In this document: in pieces, positions 16,174-21,576 of the stretch
How the letters are laid out: each line of letters begins with the position of its first letter
How positions within the stretch are numbered: the first letter of the stretch is position 1
Assembly: GCA_900766785.1 (NCBI GenBank)
Contig: CAAFWT010000213.1
Span: forward strand, 1 to 21,576
Origin: an uncultured Paraprevotella sp.
Lineage (GTDB): Bacteria > Bacteroidota > Bacteroidia > Bacteroidales > Bacteroidaceae
DNA: 21,576 bases
Direction of reading: 5' to 3'
Notes under the pieces: generated by a model
Told to the model about the DNA's origin: nothing
The model's input: only the letters and a program-made list of their open reading frames with translations
Database searches by the model: none
Translations under genes and position numbers: made by a program

Positions 16174-17541
16174 TCATTTGCCCATCTCATAGAGTTCGGG
16201 AAGTTTCACTTCGTATCCGATGGGTATGTTGTCGGGATTGGGGAACTGATTGAGAACCTTGATGTATTCGGCTATGCTCTTGTCATCATATTCCTCCTTG
16301 GCCATTCGGTATAGGTTGTCGCCACGTTTCATGGCTCTTGTCTTGCGTATGCCCACGATGAGGAATTTCCCACCTGCCAGTTGTGGAAAATGCTTTGATG
16401 CTTCCATATATGCATTTCTGTCTGTCAGTGTGCGGTCTGCTTGAGGTAGGGGCTGTGTTTCGGGTTTCTTCTCCCCTTGTGCCACGGCCTTTTCCTCTTG
16501 CGCTGTGACTTTCTCTGTCTGCACCTCCGTAGCCTTCTGCTTGGCATTTTCCTGCTCGGGGGTGACAGGCTGCTCGGAGGTCTCTGTGGTTTCTTCTGCG
16601 GGAGGTATGCACAGCCAACTCATGTCTATGAGTCTCAAGTATCCGGCCATGTAGCATGCAATCATGAAGAGCACACTCACCAGGGTGAGAAAGAGTGTGC
16701 GCCAGATGTTGTGTCGGTGGTGGGGTGTCTTGCTTTCCATCTGAGGTGCTGTAGTGGTTTCTTGTTTGAGTGGGGCAACCTGTAGGGCAGGCTCTTGCTT
16801 CTCCTGCTCTTCTGATGCCTGTGGTTCTGAGCTGGCCTGAGGTTCACTCTCATCCATCTCCTGTGGTTCTTCTGCCGATGGAGTTGCAGCAGCAGGAATG
16901 CTTACCTCTTCCTCCTCTGCTGTTTCTGCAGGCTCTGCTGTTTCTGCAGGTTCTTCTGTTTCTCCAGGCTCTTGTGTTTCTGTAGGCTCTTGTGTTTCTG
17001 TAGGCTCTTGTGTTTCTGTAGATTCTATGGGTTCGGGGAACTCTTCTGTTTCGGGAAGCTCTTCTGTGATGCCCTCTTCCTTTGTGCTCTCCTCCGTCAG
17101 GCCGATGGGGTCTTCTGATGCAGCTGTTCCCAAGGATGCTTCGTCGGAGTTATCCTCATTCGTTTCTTCCGCAGGATATTTCTTGTTTATCTTTTCTATA
17201 TCTTCCAGGGTAGTTCCTTCGTTGAGAATGACAGTCTGGAAGTCCGCAAAGGGTTTGTTGACAAGTTCCTTAAGGACATTGTCGGGGAGGAATCCTATCT
17301 TGGAGTGTCCCGAGATGGTAATGCGTTCTCCTGTGTTCACGTTCACGCTTTCCCTTTCCTGTACCTCCACCAGTTTGAAGGTGCCGAGAGCTTTCACCTT
17401 CACCGATTTGTCGGCCAGGACACCTTTTCCCAGAACATCAAAGAATGTGCGTACAAATGCTTCAGCATCCTTGCGTGGGATGCCTGCACTTGCTGCCAAT
17501 TCGGCAGCCAGGTCTTGCCAGTTTATCTTGTTCCCTTTCAT
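16174..17541 (-). CDS. HU-domain DNA-binding protein fused to a membrane helix and LysM-like domain
   Basis: A 455-aa three-part protein. Residues 1-95 form an HU/IHF-type DNA-binding domain (VKVKALGTFKLVEVQERESVN). Residues about 118-270 are a long acidic Glu/Thr/Pro-rich linker that includes six tandem copies of an ETQEPT-like unit. A basic patch (HHRHN) then leads to one membrane helix at about 282-304 (LFLTLVSVLFMIACYMAGYL). After a second Glu/Gln/Lys linker comes a C-terminal LysM-like segment at about 395-452 (TRAMKRGDNLYRMAKEEYDD...NPDNIPIGYEVKLPE). By the positive-inside pattern the HU end is cytoplasmic and the LysM end periplasmic, so it could tie the nucleoid to the peptidoglycan; that is inference. 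Its ATG overlaps the stop of the upstream HU gene as TAATG. Confidence 0.9.
   Translation of the reverse strand: MKGNKINWQDLAAELAASAGIPRKDAEAFVRTFFDVLGKGVLADKSVKVKALGTFKLVEVQERESVNVNTGERITISGHSKIGFLPDNVLKELVNKPFADFQTVILNEGTTLEDIEKINKKYPAEETNEDNSDEASLGTAASEDPIGLTEESTKEEGITEELPETEEFPEPIESTETQEPTETQEPTETQEPGETEEPAETAEPAETAEEEEVSIPAAATPSAEEPQEMDESEPQASSEPQASEEQEKQEPALQVAPLKQETTTAPQMESKTPHHRHNIWRTLFLTLVSVLFMIACYMAGYLRLIDMSWLCIPPAEETTETSEQPVTPEQENAKQKATEVQTEKVTAQEEKAVAQGEKKPETQPLPQADRTLTDRNAYMEASKHFPQLAGGKFLIVGIRKTRAMKRGDNLYRMAKEEYDDKSIAEYIKVLNQFPNPDNIPIGYEVKLPELYEMGK
16916..17023 (-). repeat. six tandem 18-bp units inside the HU-LysM linker
   Basis: Six consecutive 18-bp units begin at 16916, 16934, 16952, 16970, 16988 and 17006. 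In the plus sense the core is TCTTGTGTTTCTGTAGGC. The units at 16970 and 16988 are identical, the unit at 17006 differs only in its last two bases, and the other three differ at a few positions. Since 18 is a multiple of three, each unit encodes six residues (ETQEPT to AETAEP variants) and gain or loss of units keeps the frame. They fall at about residues 173-209, in the acidic cytoplasmic linker. Confidence 0.9.
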
Positions 17542-17828
17542 TACTTGGTGTTTTTCTGGTTAATGCGTTCTTTGAGTGTGGGTGCAGGCTTGAATCCCAC
17601 AACGATTTTTGGGGGCACCAGCATGCGCTGTTTGCTTGCGGGGTTGATGATGATGCGCTCCATTTTGCGCTTGACCTCAAACAGTCCGAAGCCGGAGATG
17701 TTTACGTTGTCTTCTTCGGCCAGATGTTGGGACAGGTTGGACACGAGAAGTGCAGAATATGAGGCAGCGTCCTTGGCACTCAGACCCGTCTGTGTGCTCA
17801 GTTCGTTGATGAATTCCTTGTTGTTCAT
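17541..17828 (-). CDS. HU/IHF-family nucleoid DNA-binding protein
   Basis: A 95-aa stand-alone HU-family protein of normal length. It has the N-terminal dimerisation helices (MNNKEFINELSTQTGLSAKDAASYS), the VNISGFGLFEVKRK beta segment, and the DNA-binding arm IINPASKQRMLVPPKIVVGFKPAPTLKERIN with the conserved NPAS-K and F-K-P positions. It bends and packages DNA. It follows rimO after 35 bp with no promoter box seen, and its TAA stop overlaps the ATG of the HU-LysM gene by one base, so the two HU proteins are probably made together and might form mixed dimers. Confidence 0.95.
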   Translation of the reverse strand: MNNKEFINELSTQTGLSAKDAASYSALLVSNLSQHLAEEDNVNISGFGLFEVKRKMERIIINPASKQRMLVPPKIVVGFKPAPTLKERINQKNTK

Positions 17829-17863
17829 TAGTTTTGTTTTTTGTTGAGTGTGAAAATGTGCGG

Positions 17864-19195
17864 TTACTCTCGCTCTGTTCCCTTCTCAGGCTCTTCCACA
17901 CAGTGGCCATATAGGTCAAATTCCTCGGCACAGTCTATCTTCACCCATTGGAAGGAGCCGCAGGTGGGGCGGAGTCCCTTATCTGATTTTATGAGAACCT
18001 CGGGATCCACTTCGGGCGAGTCGTACTCTGTGCGTCCCACATAGTATTCTCCTTCTTGGCGGTCGATGATTACGCGCAATGTCTGTCCCACCTTCTCTGC
18101 CTGTATGTCGGCACTTATTTCCTGCTGGATGCGCATGAGCTTGCTCAGGCGTGCCTCCTTTACCTCCTGGGGAATCTCGTCCTGATAATGTTCGGCAGCA
18201 TAGGTTCCTTCCTCCTCGCTGTAGGCAAAGGCTCCCATGCGTTCGAAGCGTGCTTTCTTGACGAAATGAATCAGATTGAGGAAGTCTGCCTCTGTCTCTC
18301 CCGGATGTCCCACCATGAGGGTGGTGCGCAGATGTATGCCAGGCACCTCAGAGCGAATCTTCTTTATCAGTTCATATGTCTGTTGCTCTGTGATATTGCG
18401 TCGCATGGCAGTCAGTACGTTGTCCGATACATGCTGCAGGGCAATATCCAAGTATCGGCACACGTTCTGGTGCTCCCGCATGACGCGCAACAGTTCCATG
18501 GGGAAGTCGGTGGGGTAGGCGTAGTGCAGTCTTATCCATTCCACACCGGGCACTTGGGCAATGGCTTCCACCAGTGGGGCTATCCTGCGCTCGTGGTACA
18601 GGTCCATACCATAGTAGGTGAGTTCCTGCGCGATGACCTGGAATTCCTTTACTCCCTGGGCCACCAGATGGCGCACCTCGGCAATGATTTCCTCCATGGG
18701 GCGGCTGGTGTGCTTTCCGGTGATGATGGGTATGGCACAGTAAGAGCATCGGCGGTCGCAACCTTCCGATATCTTGAGATATGCGTAGTGGGCAGGAGTG
18801 GTGATGTGTCTCTCGTTGGCACGTTCAGCGTGATATTCCTTGCCCAGGTCTGCGAGCAGACGAGTCCAGTCAAACTTGCCATAGAAACGGTCCACTTCGG
18901 GCAGCTCCTCTTCCAGTTCGGCCAGGTAACGCTCTGAGAGGCAGCCCATCACGTAAAGCTTCTTCAAGAGCCCCTTGCGTTTGCGCTCTCCCATTGTCAG
19001 TATCATGTTGATACTCTCTTCCTTGGCATCTCCTATGAATCCGCAGGTGTTCACCACGGCTATCTCCCCTTGCGGGTTTTCTGCATCGTGTGTCACGTGG
19101 TATCCCCATAACTCCAACTGACGGATGAGCTTCTCGCTGTCCACCAGGTTCTTGCTGCAGCCCAGGGTGATAATGTCTATAGTATTGTTTCTCAT
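17864..19195 (-). CDS. rimO: ribosomal protein S12 methylthiotransferase RimO
   Basis: A 443-aa radical-SAM methylthiotransferase that adds a methylthio group to an aspartate of ribosomal protein S12. The N-terminal UPF0004 domain holds the three cysteines for one iron-sulfur cluster: C13 (TLGCSKNLVDSE, a RimO hallmark that separates it from MiaB), C51 (NTCGFI) and C85 (MGCLSERY). The radical-SAM motif CDRRCSYC (C146, C150, C153) follows, then the RTTLMVGHPGETE segment, and a C-terminal TRAM domain (about 375-435) that binds RNA or the substrate. Length is normal. It starts 2 bp after the ftsY stop and is followed by the HU gene. Confidence 0.97.
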   Translation of the reverse strand: MRNNTIDIITLGCSKNLVDSEKLIRQLELWGYHVTHDAENPQGEIAVVNTCGFIGDAKEESINMILTMGERKRKGLLKKLYVMGCLSERYLAELEEELPEVDRFYGKFDWTRLLADLGKEYHAERANERHITTPAHYAYLKISEGCDRRCSYCAIPIITGKHTSRPMEEIIAEVRHLVAQGVKEFQVIAQELTYYGMDLYHERRIAPLVEAIAQVPGVEWIRLHYAYPTDFPMELLRVMREHQNVCRYLDIALQHVSDNVLTAMRRNITEQQTYELIKKIRSEVPGIHLRTTLMVGHPGETEADFLNLIHFVKKARFERMGAFAYSEEEGTYAAEHYQDEIPQEVKEARLSKLMRIQQEISADIQAEKVGQTLRVIIDRQEGEYYVGRTEYDSPEVDPEVLIKSDKGLRPTCGSFQWVKIDCAEEFDLYGHCVEEPEKGTERE

Positions 19196-19197
19196 CT

Positions 19198-20157
19198 CTA
19201 TGCTTGTTCGCTGAACAGGGAGTCTACAAACTCTTTCCTATCAAATGGCTGCAGGTCTTCCATTCCCTCGCCCAGTCCGATGTAGCGTACGGGAATCTTG
19301 AACTGATGACTGACACCGATGACCACTCCGCCCTTGGCCGATCCGTCCAGTTTGGTGATGGCCATTCCTGTTACTTCAGTGGCAGCCGTAAACTGTCGGG
19401 CCTGTTCGAAGGCATTCTGTCCGGTGCTTCCATCCAGTACAAGCAGCACTTCGTGTGGAGCATCGGGAATCTGCTTTTGCATCACACGCTTTATCTTGGA
19501 GAGTTCGTCCATGAGTCCCTTCTTGTTGTGCAGTCTGCCGGCAGTATCTATCAGCACCACATCGGCATCGTTGGCCAAGGCGCTTGCCAGAGTGTCAAAT
19601 GCCACGCTGGCAGGATCGCTGCCCATGTTCTGCTTGATTACAGGCACACCCACACGTTCGCCCCAGATGCACAACTGCTCCACGGCAGCAGCGCGGAAGG
19701 TATCGGCAGCTCCCAGATACACCTTCAGTCCAGCTTTCTTGAACTGATAGGCCAGTTTGCCTATCGTGGTGGTCTTGCCCACTCCGTTCACTCCCACCAC
19801 CATCACCACGTAGGGCTTCTTGCCTGAAGGGATGGCAAACTCCTGTTCGTCCTGTGCTCCGCTTTCGGTGAGCAGACCCACTATTTCGTCGCGCAACACA
19901 TGGTTGAGCTCCGTAGTGGTCACATATTTGTCTCGAGCCACACGTTGCTCTATCCGCTGGATAATCTCCAGGGTGGTATCCACGCCCACATCGCTCGTCA
20001 CCAGAATCTCTTCCAGATTGTCCAATACTTCATCATCCACGCTCGACTTGCCCACCAAGGCACGTGAGAGCTTGCCGAAGAAACTTTGCTTGGTCTTCTC
20101 CAGCCCCTGATTCAGAGTTTCCTTTTTCTCGCGGGAAAAGATGCTAAAAAATCCCAT
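19198..20157 (-). CDS. ftsY: signal recognition particle receptor FtsY
   Basis: A 319-aa SRP-receptor GTPase that brings ribosome-nascent chains to the inner membrane. I placed the start at ATG 20155-20157 (MGFFSIFSREKKETLNQGL, the usual short FtsY N-terminus). An in-frame ATG at 20331 would add 58 residues that cross the promoter box and look unlike protein. The N domain covers about 15-105. The G domain has G1 GVNGVGKT (122-129), DTFRAAAVEQL, the DTAGR motif, TKLDGSAKGG and the closing GLGEGMEDLQPF. The acidic A domain is almost absent, which is normal for the phylum. It heads the ftsY-rimO-HU-HU/LysM block, with rimO only 2 bp downstream. Confidence 0.97.
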   Translation of the reverse strand: MGFFSIFSREKKETLNQGLEKTKQSFFGKLSRALVGKSSVDDEVLDNLEEILVTSDVGVDTTLEIIQRIEQRVARDKYVTTTELNHVLRDEIVGLLTESGAQDEQEFAIPSGKKPYVVMVVGVNGVGKTTTIGKLAYQFKKAGLKVYLGAADTFRAAAVEQLCIWGERVGVPVIKQNMGSDPASVAFDTLASALANDADVVLIDTAGRLHNKKGLMDELSKIKRVMQKQIPDAPHEVLLVLDGSTGQNAFEQARQFTAATEVTGMAITKLDGSAKGGVVIGVSHQFKIPVRYIGLGEGMEDLQPFDRKEFVDSLFSEQA

Positions 20158-20187
20158 ATTATTTATGATAGATATATTATTAAAATG

Positions 20188-20195
20188 CAAAGTTA
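20188..20195 (-). promoter_or_regulatory. candidate -7 promoter box (TAACTTTG) for ftsY
   Basis: On the minus strand TAACTTTG matches the Bacteroidetes TAnnTTTG element exactly, 30 bp upstream of the ftsY ATG, in AT-rich DNA. The surrounding 12 nt TTAACTTTGCAT are identical to the box of the response regulator gene. A run of T at 20220-20224 (minus sense) lies upstream, but no TTTG is seen at the standard -33 distance. Confidence 0.55.
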
Positions 20196-20219
20196 AGGAA
20201 AAAATGATAATGAATGGGT

Positions 20220-20241
20220 AAAAATCAGGCCAAATCGGCCT
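20220..20241 (-). terminator. short intrinsic terminator candidate downstream of the ABC operon
   Basis: In minus-strand RNA the order is AGGCC, loop GATTT, GGCCT, then GA and five U. The stem is GC-rich but only 5 bp, so it is a weak but correctly oriented terminator. It lies about 230 bp past the ABC ATPase stop and just before the ftsY promoter box. If real, the ABC transcript has a 3' untranslated region of some 230-250 nt that includes the two structured elements next to it. Confidence 0.45.
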
Positions 20242-20313
20242 CTGGACTGCAAAAGGTATTTCCTCGCCTTGGTAGGGAACGATTTCAACCCTATCTTGGC
20301 ATTGGCTGACGTA

Positions 20314-20341
20314 AACGTTTGCAAGTACCATCGCAAACGTT
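20314..20341. repeat. 9-bp perfect inverted repeat AACGTTTGC / GCAAACGTT
   Basis: AACGTTTGC (20314-20322) and GCAAACGTT (20333-20341) are perfect reverse complements with a 10-nt spacer. Each arm ends in the palindrome AACGTT. No U-run follows on either strand, so it is not a typical terminator. It could be an RNA hairpin or a site for a dimeric DNA-binding protein. It directly adjoins the larger element at 20343-20424. Confidence 0.6.
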
Positions 20342-20342
20342 A

Positions 20343-20424
20343 AGCCCGAATCAGTTCATCAGACCGCAAAGAGTGGCCCCTCTCCATTAGAGGCTTTAGG
20401 GGAATCTGATGGCTGATTCGGGTT
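20343..20424. other. 82-bp nested self-complementary element, possible structured RNA
   Basis: Three nested pairings are visible. P1 is CCCGAATCAG (20345-20354) with CTGATTCGGG (20413-20422), extendable by G-U and A-U pairs on the plus strand. P2 is CATCAGA (20357-20363) with TCTGATG (20405-20411). The apex has two mutually exclusive options: CCCCT (20377-20381) with AGGGG (20398-20402), or CCTCT (20379-20383) with AGAGG (20389-20393). It lies in the 311-bp gap between the ABC ATPase gene and ftsY, about 45 bp past the ABC stop. The rest of that gap holds the inverted repeat at 20314, the terminator candidate, the ftsY promoter and no gene I can support. I do not recognise a known RNA family. 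Confidence 0.55.
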
Positions 20425-20468
20425 GGTTTCAATAAAGGGGAAGTTTTCTGTATATAAATTACTTTACA

Positions 20469-21143
20469 TCAGAGTTCCACCTGATTCACAATCTCCCCGT
20501 CATAGAGTCGGATGATGCGGTCGGCATATGATGCGTCATGCTGTGAGTGAGTTACCATGATGATGGTGGTACCTTCCTTATGGAGTTCGCTCAGCAGAGT
20601 CATCACTTCCTTTCCGTTTTTTGAATCCAGGTTACCTGTAGGCTCATCGGCCAGAATAATCTTGGGATTGGAAAGTACGGCACGGGCTATGGCCACCCGT
20701 TGCTGCTGTCCGCCCGAGAGCTGGTTGGGGAAATGCTTGCGGCGATGTGAGATGGCCATGCGGTCCATCACAGCCTCTATGCGTTGCTTGCGCTCCTTGG
20801 CAGGTGTGCCCATGTAGAGCAGAGGTAGTTCGATGTTCTCGTAGACGTTGAGTTCGTCGATGAGGTTGAAACTCTGAAACACGAAACCTATGACACCCTT
20901 GCGCAGGTCCGTGCGCTCATTCTCCTGCAACTTACTCACATCCTTTCCATTGAGCATGTAAGTGCCTTCTGTGGGATTGTCCAGGAGTCCCAGGATGTTC
21001 AGCAGAGTAGACTTTCCGCATCCCGATGGACCCATGATGGCCACAAACTCGCCCTCCTGCACGTGCAGGTTTACTTCTCGCAGAGCCCATGTCTCCACTT
21101 CTTCTGTTCGGAAAACTTTCTTGACGTTCTGTAACTGAATCAT
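20469..21143 (-). CDS. ABC transporter ATP-binding protein, MacB/LolD type
   Basis: A 224-aa ATPase of the MacB/LolD/FtsE branch, which drives efflux or lipoprotein-release complexes by mechanotransmission rather than transport through the membrane. Seen are Walker A GPSGCGKST (38-46), the Q-loop in GFVFQSFNLIDELNVYENI, signature LSGGQQQR, Walker B IILADEPTGNLDS and the switch histidine in IIMVTHSQHDASYA. The length is normal and no membrane part is attached. Its partner permease gene ends 23 bp upstream, so both are in one operon. The substrate is unknown: antimicrobial efflux, lipoprotein sorting and cell-division functions share this sequence type. Confidence 0.95.
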   Translation of the reverse strand: MIQLQNVKKVFRTEEVETWALREVNLHVQEGEFVAIMGPSGCGKSTLLNILGLLDNPTEGTYMLNGKDVSKLQENERTDLRKGVIGFVFQSFNLIDELNVYENIELPLLYMGTPAKERKQRIEAVMDRMAISHRRKHFPNQLSGGQQQRVAIARAVLSNPKIILADEPTGNLDSKNGKEVMTLLSELHKEGTTIIMVTHSQHDASYADRIIRLYDGEIVNQVEL

Positions 21144-21166
21144 AACTGTATAGTTCTTTTAGTTTA

Positions 21167-21576
21167 TCATTCTTTCGCAATAATCTCTGAGGGGTTGGTG
21201 CGCATGATGCTGCGGATGTTCCACAGCACGATGGCGGCAATCATGCCCATGATGATGAGCGAACCTGCAAGGCAAGGTCCTATAACGGAGAGCGTGGTAT
21301 CTTTATCCAGATCTGTATAACTCGAAGTCATCAATGCTTCGCGGAAGATGATAATCATCGGAATGGAGATGAGCAGGGATAGAAGGAAGACAATGATATA
21401 TAAACCACCGAAGAGACGATAGATGTCCTGCTTCTTGGCTCCACATATCTTGCGCACGGCCATCTCCTTCCGACGCGAACGTGTGTCGAGGGCTATGGTA
21501 CTGTAGATGCCCATGGCGCATATCACGATGCTGACAAAACCCAATATCCAACTCACGGTGCGTATTCCCTCAATCA
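21167..21576 (-). CDS. FtsX/MacB-type ABC permease, C-terminal part only
   Basis: The frame is open to the right edge of the window, so the 5' part of the gene lies outside; about 136 residues are seen. Three membrane helices are visible (WILGFVSIVICAMGIYSTIA, YIIVFLLSLLISIPMIIIF, and GPCLAGSLIIMGMIAAIVLW). Between the first two is the hallmark cytoplasmic loop SRRKEMAVRKICGAKKQDIYRLF of the FtsX-like permease domain, and the C-terminus IRTNPSEII-like ending (RSIMRTNPSEIIAKE) is also typical. In MacB-type systems this follows a large periplasmic domain between the first two helices of the full protein, not visible here. It works with the ATPase encoded 23 bp downstream. Confidence 0.93.
   Translation of the reverse strand, partial: IEGIRTVSWILGFVSIVICAMGIYSTIALDTRSRRKEMAVRKICGAKKQDIYRLFGGLYIIVFLLSLLISIPMIIIFREALMTSSYTDLDKDTTLSVIGPCLAGSLIIMGMIAAIVLWNIRSIMRTNPSEIIAKE

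Noticed and set aside
18056..18937. Plus-strand open frame of 293 aa.
   Set aside because: Antisense to rimO, whose iron-sulfur cysteines and length are all as expected; no recognisable domain in the plus-strand reading.
20227..20300. tRNA-like T-arm suggested by GGGTTGAAATCGTTCCC on the minus strand.
   Set aside because: No acceptor stem, anticodon arm or D arm can be built around it, and the loop lacks the TTC consensus.
20158..20331. 58-residue N-terminal extension of FtsY from an ATG at 20331.
   Set aside because: It would cross the TAACTTTG promoter box and the hairpin terminator candidate, and it does not resemble an FtsY A domain. The start at 20157 gives the usual MGFFSxF beginning.
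20343..20424. Hammerhead ribozyme, suggested by CTGATGA on the minus strand in the nested hairpin.
   Set aside because: The required GAAA after stem II and a suitable cleavage triplet with a closing stem are not found; the CTGATGA is part of an ordinary paired arm.

Overview
The window is 21.6 kb of Bacteroidota chromosome, most likely order Bacteroidales and probably Prevotellaceae. The gene families point there: an aerotolerance cluster (moxR, DUF58, batA-batE), a DUF5112/DUF5113-type giant sensor kinase, and paired HU genes, one of them fused to a LysM module. Several gaps also carry TAnnTTTG promoter boxes, and there are no clear Shine-Dalgarno sequences. The genus assignment is an inference. 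Every supported gene lies on the minus strand, so transcription runs from high to low coordinates. I see no mobile element, CRISPR array, tRNA or rRNA.

In transcription order there are three blocks. (1) 21576-20469 holds the end of an FtsX/MacB-type permease (5' end outside the window) and its ABC ATPase. A 311-bp gap follows. It contains a strongly self-complementary element, a second inverted repeat, a candidate terminator and then the ftsY promoter. (2) 20157-16174 holds ftsY, rimO, a small HU gene, and an HU gene fused to a transmembrane segment and a C-terminal LysM-like domain. The last two overlap as TAATG. (3) From 16031 down to the left edge is a compact run: moxR, DUF58, a 366-aa BatD-like membrane protein, batA, batB, batC, batD, batE, a PAP2 phosphatase, the giant sensor kinase, its response regulator, a small membrane protein, and a UvrD/PcrA helicase cut by the left edge. 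Gaps within the run are -11 to 71 bp.

Block 3 reads as an envelope-stress or maintenance unit. MoxR is a AAA+ ATPase that probably works with the VWA proteins (DUF58, BatA, BatB). The BatD-like proteins and the TPR proteins BatC and BatE supply periplasmic interaction surfaces. The PAP2 enzyme, the two-component pair and the helicase are positionally linked, but the response regulator also seems to have its own promoter, overlapping the kinase stop codon.

The most interesting items are as follows. First, the 1199-aa kinase looks like two sensor kinases joined end to end: the first half keeps an intact ATPase but has no phospho-acceptor His, and the second half has a His-Glu motif but a degraded ATPase. 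Second, the HU-TM-LysM protein could physically connect the nucleoid to the cell wall. Third, the gap downstream of the ABC gene holds a structured RNA or DNA element.
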